Assembly: GCF_000508085.1 (NCBI RefSeq) | Contig: NZ_KI669560.1 | Location: forward strand, 3,123,263-3,187,262 | Direction of reading: 5' to 3' | DNA: 64,000 nt | Source of the DNA: Sediminibacterium sp. C3 | GTDB taxonomy: Bacteria > Bacteroidota > Bacteroidia > Chitinophagales > Chitinophagaceae | Notes under the pieces: generated by a model | The model's input: only the letters and a program-made list of their open reading frames with translations | The model's database searches: none | What the model was told of the DNA's origin: nothing | Made by a program: the position numbers and the translations under genes | In this document: positions 54,945 to 63,299 of the stretch, piece by piece | Position numbering within the stretch: position 1 is the first letter of the stretch | Layout of the letters: each line of letters opens with the position of its first letter

Positions 54945-57704
54945 TTACTCACTTTTAAAGCTGATGGCCGAAATGTAACCCTCTGCACCCGGACCCTGCA
55001 CAATGCCCACGCCACCAAATTTTTGTAAATGTGCCGTTGCGGGTGCTGCTATTTTTTGTGTAAACAACAACTGTCCATTCGCATAAAGGTTAATGACCGA
55101 ACCGCTCTTTTTTATAGCCAGTTTATTGGTAACTTCTCCTTTATCCTTGTTCCGGTTGATAGCTGCAGAAAAAAACCAGCCGCCATTGACCTTGGAATCG
55201 GCGTAATTTGTCCATTGATTATTGATAAAGCTGTACGTACCAAAATAAAAATTGCCCGTGGTCGGATCGGCCATGAATAACAATTTGGTTTTAGCCCCAC
55301 TCGGGTTGTCATTTATTTCTACCACCAATCCCAATTCGCATTTAGGGACTTCAATCTTGTAGGTGTGGTAAATAGCTTCGTAGGTGTAGTCGGAAACTTC
55401 TTTACCGTGAAGCGGAGTTACACCCCAGGTATAATTTCCTTTGAAGGTTGTAAAATGCAATTGCCCGTCTTTTAGATACCGCATTATGTTTTGATCATTC
55501 ACCGGTACTTCCAAAGCAACCCAGTCATAGTTTTCTACGGCCTCTTTCCAGTTCTTGAAAGAAGCCGTGACGGGTGTTGTGCTGCCGCGCTTTGGAGAAT
55601 TTTGGAAATGGAGCATTCCGTTCACAAATTCGCCTTCCAATTCCAATTTGCCTGATAAAACACCTTTCCCTGTCATTTCTTCTTCTTTCCAGTCTCCGGT
55701 ATAAGTGACCCCATTCTCAAATTTTCTTACCCCCCAGCCATGCGGTTTGCCATCCTTGAATTCGCCATAATATCCAACGGTAGGATGCGACAAAATACCA
55801 ATGCCTTCAAATGTATTGTCCTTCCAAAAACCCTCGTATGTACCTAAGTATCCTACATCTGCCTTACCAAATCCATTTGCCATCCCATTTTCTACCTGGC
55901 CTTTATAATTGGTTAGAGCCATTGTGACAGGCATTGTAAACTGTAATTCCTTGTATTTTTTATCGGAAGTAAATAGATCGTTTTCGTAATGACCGTTATT
56001 GTCTACAAAATTATTTGGACCGAATTTTTTGCCGTTAAAGAAGAGTCCTACATACAAAGTGCGACCTGAACTCAAATCGATCAGCTCCCCCTTACCGTGC
56101 CAAATATTATCTTTCCATTCTCCGTAATAATAAATATTTTCAGGTGTTAGACCTGTTCCTCTGCCATTAGCCATCCCGTTCCTGATATCCCCGTAATAAT
56201 AGACCGTTTTAAGGGGCTTACCCGGCGTTTCTATTTTCAGCTTTTGTTCGGCAATGGATTTGTTTTTAGACAAATTTGATACTACCTGAGGCGGGTTGTG
56301 TTTCCATTCAATTTCCCGCAGGTAAAGGCCCCAATGATCAATGCCCAGCTTTCTATACACCTTTGGTTCCTTCAGGGTGCTAATTGGATGCATGCAGCCG
56401 CCCTCAAGCGATTTTTTCATCATGGCGTAAGCATCATCTTTTTTGTCTTTCGTCATTCCCTTCAAGGTAAGCACGGCATAGGTATTCAGGGCTTCGGCAT
56501 CGCCGGCTTCGCCATACCGTTTTAGTTCATCGGCGTAGAGGTCGGGATTCCAATCGGGACTTACGTCGGTAAATTGGCTTGATGGGAAATCAAAGATCTT
56601 AAACCTGCTCACTCTTTTTACCGTTTCATAGCCACTGATATTATGATGCTTGCGGATGGCTTCCAGGTCGTCCCAACCGAGAAGCCCCCTTATATGATGA
56701 TGAGGCCAATCCATAGCCTTATTGATTGTTTTTACCAGCTCCGGTTCATACAGTGCTGTATTTAACAACAGCAAACGCAATAGTTCCCTATCATTTTGCT
56801 TCACCAGGAAATCAACAAGAATTTTAAAAGCTTTTAGCTCATCCTTTGGTTGGCCTTTTAAAAGACTGACCGATGCGGGAAATTCTTTCATCCAATTCCT
56901 CAGGTAATGGTTCATTTCCACCTTCATGACCGAATCTGCCATGGCGAAAGCACTGGTTTCAATGGTTTGGTAAGTGCTGCCCTGATAGCCCAGGTTTTCC
57001 CAAAAGGTCATTCCGTGAAAAGGCATCAGTGCATTGATCTGTTTTTGTTTTTGCGGGAAACGTTTGGCCAGCTTTTCCAATATTTTCACAGCGGTATAAC
57101 CGGCCATATCAAAGTCGGCCACCAGCGCCATCAATTCTTCAAAGCCGGCCGTCTTTTCTTTCTGTAAAAAAGTTTTATATGCTATAGCGGCACGGTCGCT
57201 GCGTTCGTGGTATTCATCTACGATATCCCATTTGTTATTGATTTGTTTTTCCCGCACCCAGTTAACAGCCATGATGTAGGCTTCCGAATGGTGAAAGCCA
57301 TCTTTTAAAAATAACTTGACATAACCCATCGTCAGTTGGTCGGCCCAGGCTTTCCGGCTTTTCGCCTCGATAAGTTCCTTCGACCTTTTAGCACTATTTT
57401 CCCAACTCTGCTTTTCTATCAATGCTTCTTTTTTGCGCCTTTCGGCACGTTCCCTTTCCAGTTCTTCAGGTGTTTTGCGTCCGGCCCTGCGGTCCCACAT
57501 ATCGGCCATTTCCTTCAGCGCATTTTTATCAACGCTCCAGTCAGATGTTTTTATACTGCCGCTCATACCGGCACTACCGGTTGTTTCCATGTATTTCTTA
57601 AACTGCTGGTCTCGCTGATACTGGTAATAATCCGCAGTAGTGTTACCTTGTCCGAAGGCAGCGGTACAAAAAAGGAAACCTGATAAAAAGAATAGAAAAC
57701 GCAT
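54945..57704 (-). CDS. Secreted MORN-repeat protein
   Basis: A 919-residue exported protein (signal peptide ending AAFGQ). The first 450 residues are mainly helical and charged, with a Sel1-like element (DAYAMMKKSLEGGCMHP). MORN repeats follow at about 480-690: YYGDIRNGMANGRGTGL, YYGEWKDNIWHGKGEL, YYGEFKDGKPHGWGVRKFEN and YTGDWKEEEMTGKGVLSG. The C-terminal 190 residues look like a concanavalin-type beta sandwich (FYFGTYSFINNQWTNY, INLYANGQLLFTQ, FGGVGIVQGPGAEGYISAISF). Function unknown; perhaps surface binding. It lies 12 bases after the small membrane-protein gene, and both appear to be cargo of one cassette. Confidence 0.85.
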   Translation of the reverse strand: MRFLFFLSGFLFCTAAFGQGNTTADYYQYQRDQQFKKYMETTGSAGMSGSIKTSDWSVDKNALKEMADMWDRRAGRKTPEELERERAERRKKEALIEKQSWENSAKRSKELIEAKSRKAWADQLTMGYVKLFLKDGFHHSEAYIMAVNWVREKQINNKWDIVDEYHERSDRAAIAYKTFLQKEKTAGFEELMALVADFDMAGYTAVKILEKLAKRFPQKQKQINALMPFHGMTFWENLGYQGSTYQTIETSAFAMADSVMKVEMNHYLRNWMKEFPASVSLLKGQPKDELKAFKILVDFLVKQNDRELLRLLLLNTALYEPELVKTINKAMDWPHHHIRGLLGWDDLEAIRKHHNISGYETVKRVSRFKIFDFPSSQFTDVSPDWNPDLYADELKRYGEAGDAEALNTYAVLTLKGMTKDKKDDAYAMMKKSLEGGCMHPISTLKEPKVYRKLGIDHWGLYLREIEWKHNPPQVVSNLSKNKSIAEQKLKIETPGKPLKTVYYYGDIRNGMANGRGTGLTPENIYYYGEWKDNIWHGKGELIDLSSGRTLYVGLFFNGKKFGPNNFVDNNGHYENDLFTSDKKYKELQFTMPVTMALTNYKGQVENGMANGFGKADVGYLGTYEGFWKDNTFEGIGILSHPTVGYYGEFKDGKPHGWGVRKFENGVTYTGDWKEEEMTGKGVLSGKLELEGEFVNGMLHFQNSPKRGSTTPVTASFKNWKEAVENYDWVALEVPVNDQNIMRYLKDGQLHFTTFKGNYTWGVTPLHGKEVSDYTYEAIYHTYKIEVPKCELGLVVEINDNPSGAKTKLLFMADPTTGNFYFGTYSFINNQWTNYADSKVNGGWFFSAAINRNKDKGEVTNKLAIKKSGSVINLYANGQLLFTQKIAAPATAHLQKFGGVGIVQGPGAEGYISAISFKSE

Positions 57705-57716
57705 GACCTTTCAAGA

Positions 57717-58223
57717 TTATATAAATAAAGATGATGTTTTGTTTTGATAATCGTTATTATGACGATTGTTTTTTCGTCTCCACAATCTAATCATTAGACC
57801 AAGCAATAAAAAGGCGAACATCTGACCAAACATTGCCCGGTTGTAATATCCCTCATACTCCTCATTGCTGCTTACGAGCACCCGGTCTGGAAATGCTGTC
57901 TCGCTTCTTCTGTTCTTTGGCACATAACGGACATACAACGACTTCGATTTTAATTCTTCTTCTGAAGGCAGCGGATTGTTATTGGTATAAAGTTCGGAAT
58001 AATTTTGCTCTGTGCTGTCAGCAACACCATCCCTTATGTAGTATAACACACGACGGATACTGGCAACAGCTTTACCTGACATTGGCTTTATATCAACTGA
58101 TTTTACCGAAGCCTTCACGGTGATACTTGCTTTTTTGTATGCATTATCACGCAAGTACGACCTTATTCCAAGAGAGCCGAAAATAACGCCAACAAATATT
58201 GATATGATGCTTATTGCCTTCAT
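57717..58223 (-). CDS. DUF3592-like membrane protein
   Basis: A 168-residue protein with an N-terminal membrane segment (ISIISIFVGVIFGSLGIRSYL) and a second near the C-terminus (FGQMFAFLLLGLMIRLWRR), framing a beta-rich extracytoplasmic domain (SITVKASVKSVD, LYVRYVPKNRRSETAFPDRVL). This topology and the KVxYxPxNP-like strand resemble DUF3592 proteins, of unknown function. First gene of cassette 3: the cassette begins 60 bases upstream at the intron-disrupted junction. Confidence 0.7.
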   Translation of the reverse strand: MKAISIISIFVGVIFGSLGIRSYLRDNAYKKASITVKASVKSVDIKPMSGKAVASIRRVLYYIRDGVADSTEQNYSELYTNNNPLPSEEELKSKSLYVRYVPKNRRSETAFPDRVLVSSNEEYEGYYNRAMFGQMFAFLLLGLMIRLWRRKNNRHNNDYQNKTSSLFI

Positions 58224-58283
58224 AGTGTAACTTATATTTCAGCATTTTTTGGTTGAAGACTGTACCACATAGGGTGACGTACA

Positions 58284-60165
58284 ATCGAGTCACGCAAGGG
58301 ATTTTCACCCTTACGTTCTCACAGAACCGTGCTTGATAGTCTCCCATCACACGGCTCTTCTTGTTCATTAATCACAAGTTAATTATAACTTACGGATGTG
58401 CCACTTGCCAGTGTGGGAATAAATGAGGATTGAGTTTGTATTGTATTTGCAACCATTTAATTGCTGCTCTTACCCCCAAACCCTTTTCCCATTTAACCCA
58501 TTTTAATAGTCTCGCATTTAATTGTTTCCAGACATAGTTCATATGACCACTTGAGAACTTATGAAAGTAATTCATGATTCCCCGTATTTGTGGTGTTAAA
58601 TATTGGGCTATTACTGCAAGTGGTTTTCGCCGCTTGTGTATATTCCAATCTTTAAACTTTTCGAGTAAACTAATCCTGGATTTAGTACTGATGAAGATGC
58701 TTGGAACAATCAAAACCTTTTCTTTGAACTTTACACAATTGGGGCGTACTGTAAATCCTAAAAAATCAAAGCCTTTGGGGTATTTCTTTTCAGAGTATCC
58801 TCGCAGATTCACAATTTTAGTTTTTGTGGGGTGCAATCTTAGTTTACACTCCTGCATTCTCTGCTTGATTTTGTTAAGCACATATATTGCTTGTTTCTCC
58901 GTCTTGCAATGAACTACTATATCGTCTGCATATCGTTCAAATGGCTTCTCTGGATGTTCCTTTGCCATCCACCCATCAAATACTACATGTAGAAAAATAT
59001 TTGCTAACAACGGACTAATTACTCCACCTTGTGGTGTACCTAACACAGTTCTTGTGGCTTTGCCATCCTGCTCTATTATCCCCGCTTTTAACCATCTCTC
59101 TACATACAATTGTACCCATTTGTCTTTGCAGTAATGCGCAACCGCATTCATTAATAGTTCATGGTTAATGGTATCGAAGAAGCCTTGTATGTCAATGTCT
59201 ATCACAAAATCGTGATTAAAACAATTACTGTTGGCTTTTGCAACAGCATCGTGACAGCTTCGATTTGGTCGATATCCGTATGACCCCTCATGAAAAACGG
59301 GTTCCACCTGCATTTCTAAATGTTGCTTAACAACTTGTTGTGCTATGCGGTCCATGACAGTCGGAATGCCTAAACTTCTTATTCCACCATCTTTCTTTGC
59401 AATAGCAACTTGGCGAACAGGTGCTGGAAAATATGATCCTGAAGAAAGTCTGTTCCATAGCTTGTACAATAATCTATATGCATTTTTGTCTACATATTCC
59501 CATGTCATACCATCTATGCCAGCACTCCCTTGATTGGCTCTTACTTTCTTGTAAGCCTGCCACACCATTAACTTGGTAATTGGTTGTGATTTTGTCTCAA
59601 AATAATCTGTCATCCCATTACTGGTTGTAAATTGGTTTTGATAACTAAACAAGCTTAATCCTTCGCTCCACTTATTTTCATAAGCTTCCTCACTACTATG
59701 ATTAAGTCTGCCGCCATTGCTTCGCCTCATCCAAAAGCGTTTGTTCCTCTTTCGATTTTACAAAACAACAATGACTTCACTTGTTCCATAAAACAGCCTA
59801 TAATACAGTCCTGCCAACTTAACCCCGGATGCCGTGTAACCTATAATCTGGTATCCATTACACTCTATTCGTAAACACAAACGTAACTGCTTACTTTCGA
59901 CATCGCTATTGCCCTTACGAGGCTTCATCATTGGTTCACTTGCGTTCAGCTCTTGTACTACGCACCTACAGAAATCATCGTTTCTGTTTTTCTTTATCGC
60001 TCACCACAAAATCGTTTCCAATTATTGCAGCATAAAGTGGTTTGAAAACTACTCCAGAAAGTCGTCTTCGGAAGACCATCATTTCTCACTATTATCAGAG
60101 AAATTCTTCCATCTGTTTTACAGCATTTAAACATTAATCTCAATAATGTTTAATTCAAGTCACAC
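58284..60165 (-). mobile_element. Group II intron 1, inserted in an attC-like site
   Basis: A 1,882-base intron on the minus strand. The 5' end is GTGTGAC (60165), matching GUGYG. The maturase ORF is at 58390-59730, and the 5' RNA domains occupy 59731-60165. Domain V is at about 58321-58357 (GAGCCGTGTGATGGGAGAC, pairing with CACGGTTC). Domain VI follows with stem ACGTAAGGG/CCCTTGCGT, a candidate branch A seven bases from the end, and a 3' end CTCGAT (AY rule) at 58284. Removing it joins ...ACCGT to TGTACG..., restoring an attC R' box GTTGTACG. The 3' boundary is confirmed by comparison with the second copy at 63300. Confidence 0.85.
58390..59730 (-). CDS. ltrA: Group II intron reverse transcriptase/maturase
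   Basis: A 446-residue intron-encoded protein. RT domains are plain: VWQAYKKVRANQGSAGIDGMT (RT0/1), RQVAIAKKDGGIRSLGIPTVMDRI, GYRPNRSCHDA, VIDIDIQGFFDTI, GTPQGGVISPLLANI and the catalytic FERYADDIVVH (RT5). The maturase X domain follows (SSGHMNYVWKQLNARLLKWVKWEKGLG). There is no C-terminal DNA endonuclease (HNH) domain, so it belongs to the En-lacking type such as group IIC. It promotes splicing and reverse-splicing into DNA. It appears intact and may act in trans on intron 2, whose ORF is broken. Confidence 0.93.
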   Translation of the reverse strand: MRRSNGGRLNHSSEEAYENKWSEGLSLFSYQNQFTTSNGMTDYFETKSQPITKLMVWQAYKKVRANQGSAGIDGMTWEYVDKNAYRLLYKLWNRLSSGSYFPAPVRQVAIAKKDGGIRSLGIPTVMDRIAQQVVKQHLEMQVEPVFHEGSYGYRPNRSCHDAVAKANSNCFNHDFVIDIDIQGFFDTINHELLMNAVAHYCKDKWVQLYVERWLKAGIIEQDGKATRTVLGTPQGGVISPLLANIFLHVVFDGWMAKEHPEKPFERYADDIVVHCKTEKQAIYVLNKIKQRMQECKLRLHPTKTKIVNLRGYSEKKYPKGFDFLGFTVRPNCVKFKEKVLIVPSIFISTKSRISLLEKFKDWNIHKRRKPLAVIAQYLTPQIRGIMNYFHKFSSGHMNYVWKQLNARLLKWVKWEKGLGVRAAIKWLQIQYKLNPHLFPHWQVAHP

Positions 60166-60256
60166 ACGGTTCGGGGCTTGGCGTAGTGGAGGAATTTCAG
60201 CACAAAAGTTCAATCGAAGCCGTTCTGCCCCGCTTTTGGCAATACCTTGTTAGCGG
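60166..60256 (-). repeat. attC-like site B (end of cassette 2), split by intron 1
   Basis: On the minus strand: R'' box CCGCTAAC (60256-60249) in GGGCATCCGCTAAC, an arm with GCGGGGC, a spacer, an arm with GCCCCG (60177-60172), and R' GT (60167-60166) followed across the intron by TGTACG (58283-58278). Arms pair less well than in sites A and C. The R'' sequence is complementary to the first bases of cassette 2 (GTTAGCGGA at 62517). It begins 18 bases after the stop of the gene at 60275. Confidence 0.68.
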
Positions 60257-60274
60257 ATGCCCTTTTCGATTATT

Positions 60275-61258
60275 TCAGTCATACCAATAATTTTTGGACA
60301 GTTTTGTTCCTAACTGTCCGAAAAGTTTTTGGATTTCATTGCCAATTTCTTCGTTGTTTTTTTCGTAACACCATTGAAGAAAAAACAGATTATCAACCGT
60401 TTCTATCTCTTGTTTGTTTCCATTTTCATCAGTAATGCTTGTATTCTTTATTATGCTGTTCTCTTTGGATTTCAATATGATATTGATGTCTTTCAGCACT
60501 TCTATAATATCTCTCAACAATACCGATTGCTTTTCAATTATAGGATTGTCGTAATAATTTTTCCGTTCTACAATTAAGCTCAGTGATTGTCCGCTGTTGT
60601 CTAACTGAAAATTCTGAATTACTTTGAATTTTCGGTCTTCGGGATAATTCAAACTGTCTTTAATTTGATATTCAACTTCTTTCTGCAATTTTTTGTTGAG
60701 ATAATCTACCAATATCAATTTCTTTTTATGAAAATTTTGTAGTTCGGAAATACTCCAATTCAATCTTTTGCCAAGATTTCTTATTCTAAGCAATTTGTTG
60801 CTATGGATAACGAGTTTATTGTTTTTTGTTGCGGGATAATATTCGTTTCCTGACATTATCATATACGTTTGAATGGCACTTTTTTCACCAATCATTTTAA
60901 TGGTAATGGTGTTCTTTTTGTAATCGGCAATTAGGGTGTCAATTTCGTGTAAAGGAATAACAAATTTGGCTTTCCATATTATTTCGCTCAGGTTTTTGCC
61001 GTCATCATCTTTGTCATAATGTGTTTTGAAATACACCAAATTCATAGACATAGGGTCAAATGTTAACCATTGCCTATTTGCTTCATCGGGGTCTTCTTGT
61101 ATTGTGCCTATGGTTTCGTTAAATTGGGCTGAATACGATTGTTCTACAAGTGTTTGTAACGCATACAAGTAATTTCTTTCGTCTTCAAAATTGTTGATTT
61201 GTGCGAAAGAAATGTTGTGCAGAAATACGGTAAAAAGTATAAGGGCAATTTTACTCAT
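60275..61258 (-). CDS. Secreted protein of unknown function (cassette cargo)
   Basis: A 327-residue exported protein (signal peptide ending ISFAQ). No family recognised. It is charged and mixed alpha/beta, with FKTHYDKDDDGKNLSEIIWKAKFVIPL and a repeated K/E-rich helical stretch (KLILVDYLNKKLQKEVEYQI). Its start is 3 bases after the stop of the WG-repeat gene, so the two are co-translated, and the attC-like site follows closely. Base composition is more A/T-rich than the core genes of the window. Confidence 0.7.
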   Translation of the reverse strand: MSKIALILFTVFLHNISFAQINNFEDERNYLYALQTLVEQSYSAQFNETIGTIQEDPDEANRQWLTFDPMSMNLVYFKTHYDKDDDGKNLSEIIWKAKFVIPLHEIDTLIADYKKNTITIKMIGEKSAIQTYMIMSGNEYYPATKNNKLVIHSNKLLRIRNLGKRLNWSISELQNFHKKKLILVDYLNKKLQKEVEYQIKDSLNYPEDRKFKVIQNFQLDNSGQSLSLIVERKNYYDNPIIEKQSVLLRDIIEVLKDINIILKSKENSIIKNTSITDENGNKQEIETVDNLFFLQWCYEKNNEEIGNEIQKLFGQLGTKLSKNYWYD

Positions 61259-61261
61259 AGT

Positions 61262-62464
61262 TTAGTTTTTTGTTACAGCGGCTTCTTCTTTTACTTTTTT
61301 ACCGTTTTGGTAAGTGGTAATAATTGTAGGTTTGTCTTTATCATCATAGCTAATCCAAGTGCCATTACCGTTTTTTAGTGATCCTTTTGGTAGTGGATTA
61401 CCATTATAATCATTAATTTCTATAATTTCCCAGCGTAAACCGTATACATCATTAGCATCGTATTTGTATAATATTTTTTGCCTAATTTGCGAGTTCGATT
61501 TATTCGGATGATACCAAACAGCGATACCTGCCCGATGTCCGTTTTGATATTCTACTTTAGCTAAGAGATATTTGCTGTCTTCTTTGTAAAGTTCTAAAGT
61601 GCCAGTTCCTTTGGAAGAAATAAGATTTCCTTTATTGTCATAAATATCTTGTACTTTTTTAAACACACCATTTTCCCATATTTCCGAGTGAGCAGGCTTT
61701 CCATTGTTGGGATTATAGAAAACAATCAACCCATCTTGTTTCCCATTTTTATAATTTCCTGTTTGAGATAGGTAGTTGTTATTCTTATTTTCACCGTATC
61801 CATACTTAAAGCAAAAAAATCTTTTATAGTTCCCATCAACTACACCGTCATTATTATATTGTTCTATGGTAACTAAATAACTGCTTGTACTATAAAATTT
61901 CCATTCGCCTGCTTTTTTCCCATTTATCTCTTTCCCCATTGCTGATGTTGCTCCATTTTTATGGAAATATCTTTTTATATTGTTTTCAGTAACAATTCTA
62001 TTGTGAATGTCAATTTTATAGTAGTCTTGTTCTTTTGGATATTCGACATCAGCAACAATGGCGTGTCCTATGTTGTCAAATGGATGTGCCACTTTGTATT
62101 TTGGTTTAATAATTTCATTGCCTTGTATATCAATGTAACCGTAATAATCATCTTTTTTTACTACTGCCCTGTATTGATTAAAACTCCCAATTTCGTCATA
62201 TTTAGGTTCTACAAGTTCATTTCCATATATGTCTATTAACCCCCAGTAAACTTTTTCTGAATATTCAGAGCCAATTCCGGCTCTTCCATAACCTTGTGTA
62301 TCGAAATCCTTTTTATGAGTATATTTCGGTTTTATCAGCCAGGTGCTGCCTTTTGAAACGCCCCACAAACTACTTTTAGGGTCAAGTGAGAATTTTATAT
62401 TTTGTGCTGTAATGTTGCCTGATGAAAGCAATGCTATGACTGATAATAGAATGAGTTTCTTCAT
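61262..62464 (-). CDS. Secreted WG-repeat protein with MORN-like strands (cassette cargo)
   Basis: A 400-residue exported protein. ATG 62464 gives a signal peptide MKKLILLSVIALLSSGNITA; ATG 62470 adds two residues. The N-terminal part has WG repeats (VYWGLIDIYGNELVEPKYDEI; YYGYIDIQGNEIIKPKYKVA). The C-terminal part has toxin_YwqK/MORN-like strands (GNYKNGKQDGLIVFYNPNNG, EYQNGHRAGIAVWYHPN). Such proteins occur widely in Bacteroidota; function unknown. First gene of cassette 2, starting about 50 bases after the attC-like junction at 62517. Confidence 0.82.
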   Translation of the reverse strand: MKKLILLSVIALLSSGNITAQNIKFSLDPKSSLWGVSKGSTWLIKPKYTHKKDFDTQGYGRAGIGSEYSEKVYWGLIDIYGNELVEPKYDEIGSFNQYRAVVKKDDYYGYIDIQGNEIIKPKYKVAHPFDNIGHAIVADVEYPKEQDYYKIDIHNRIVTENNIKRYFHKNGATSAMGKEINGKKAGEWKFYSTSSYLVTIEQYNNDGVVDGNYKRFFCFKYGYGENKNNNYLSQTGNYKNGKQDGLIVFYNPNNGKPAHSEIWENGVFKKVQDIYDNKGNLISSKGTGTLELYKEDSKYLLAKVEYQNGHRAGIAVWYHPNKSNSQIRQKILYKYDANDVYGLRWEIIEINDYNGNPLPKGSLKNGNGTWISYDDKDKPTIITTYQNGKKVKEEAAVTKN

Positions 62465-62509
62465 AATCATATCTTTTCTTTGTTTTTCGGGTTTTTCGTT
62501 GTAGGGTTT

Positions 62510-62679
62510 CCGCTAACGGGCAGGGCTTTACGCTGGTTGGATATTCTATGTTAATTGTGCTGGCTTGGCCACTAAAAACTCGATTAGCTAATGCCAAATT
62601 ACTGAAGTTGATTAGCAATAACAAAGCTGATGGGCCATTGTTGGAAGTCCAACTTGCGTAAAGCCTTTTGTTAGCTGTG
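62510..62679 (-). repeat. attC-like site C (end of cassette 1)
   Basis: On the minus strand: R'' box CACAGCTAAC (62679-62670), arm at about 62648-62665, spacer of some 105 bases, arm at 62524-62541, and R' box GTTAGCGG (62517-62510). The arms are complementary over 16 of 18 bases (GGCTTTACGC core perfect). The R'' box is exactly complementary over ten bases to GT+TAGCTGTG, the start of the cassette it closes (63299). It begins 4 bases after the parE stop. Confidence 0.75.
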
Positions 62680-62682
62680 GTT

Positions 62683-62982
62683 TTATTCTTGTATTCTGTT
62701 TTTCAAATCCATTTGTGCGTGTAATATCCTAGCTATTTCAATTTTACCCAAGCTCAGGATTCTGTAGAAAAGTATATGCTGTCCAGCTTTAAATCCTAAA
62801 ATTTCTGCATTTACCTCTGGATAATTTTTGCCCTTCACCTTACTATCTGCTATGTCTTGACAAGTATCTAAAAGCATGAAGTAGTATTTGTCAGCTTGTC
62901 TCTCTGACCAGGTATCTACTGTATATTCCCATATTGATGATAAATCTTGAACTGCTTTATTTGTTAAAGTGTAACTAGCCAT
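62683..62982 (-). CDS. parE: ParE/RelE-superfamily toxin (cassette cargo)
   Basis: A 99-residue toxin: YTLTNKAVQDLSSIWEYTVDTWSERQADKYY, then GFKAGQHILFYRILSLGKIEIARILHAQMDL, the ParE pattern with conserved Y-R and I-x-R-I-L-H. ParE poisons DNA gyrase; this assignment and target are from family knowledge. It overlaps its antitoxin by eight bases. Toxin-antitoxin pairs are common stabilising cargo of integron arrays, which fits the attC-like site right behind it. Confidence 0.92.
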   Translation of the reverse strand: MASYTLTNKAVQDLSSIWEYTVDTWSERQADKYYFMLLDTCQDIADSKVKGKNYPEVNAEILGFKAGQHILFYRILSLGKIEIARILHAQMDLKNRIQE

Positions 62983-63226
62983 TTATTCTTCTAGCAGCTT
63001 TTAATTTTTCAAGATGCTTTTTAGGGTCGAAACTTCTAGCCACACCACTTTCAATACCATCTTTAATGGCTTTTTTGAGTGCTTGAATTTTTGACTCTTC
63101 CTCTTCTAAAAGCCTAAGTCCTGCTCTTATTACTTCGCTAGCATTCTTAAATCTTCCTGTTGCAACTTTGTCATCAACGAAATCTTCAAAGTGATCCCCT
63201 AATGAAATGGATGTATTGCGGCCCAT
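62975..63226 (-). CDS. parD: ParD-type antitoxin (cassette cargo)
   Basis: An 83-residue ribbon-helix-helix antitoxin: NTSISLGDHFEDFVDDKVATGRFKNASEVIRAGLRLLEEEE, the ParD DNA-binding part, then a charged helix that wraps the toxin (HLEKLKAARRING). It normally represses the operon and neutralises ParE. It is the first gene after the junction at 63299, with a 73-base leader that must hold the promoter. Confidence 0.93.
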   Translation of the reverse strand: MGRNTSISLGDHFEDFVDDKVATGRFKNASEVIRAGLRLLEEEESKIQALKKAIKDGIESGVARSFDPKKHLEKLKAARRING

Positions 63227-63291
63227 TGATTAATATTTAAGTGAATATACCAAAAATTGGTGATTTTTCAAAAAAATGAAGGGAAAAAATT

Positions 63292-63299
63292 CACAGCTA
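63292..63299 (-). repeat. Cassette 1 start: 3' half of attC-like site D
   Basis: On the minus strand, the bases after intron 2 read TAGCTGTG; with the GT expected on the far side of the intron they form an R' box GTTAGCTGTG. The other half of the site lies beyond the window. Confidence 0.55.

Noticed and set aside
58147..58368. Small minus-strand frame starting MNKKSRVMGDYQARF
   Set aside because: It runs across domain V and VI of the group II intron and out into the flank; the conservation there is RNA structure, not protein.
58390..59730. Reverse transcriptase considered as a retron or diversity-generating element
   Set aside because: It has a maturase X domain and lies inside an RNA with group II 5' and 3' ends and domain V. 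No msr/msd or template/variable repeat pair is seen.
62382..62624. Minus-strand frame overlapping attC-like site C
   Set aside because: It spans the attC-like hairpin and the start of the WG-repeat gene in another frame; no sequence features of a protein.
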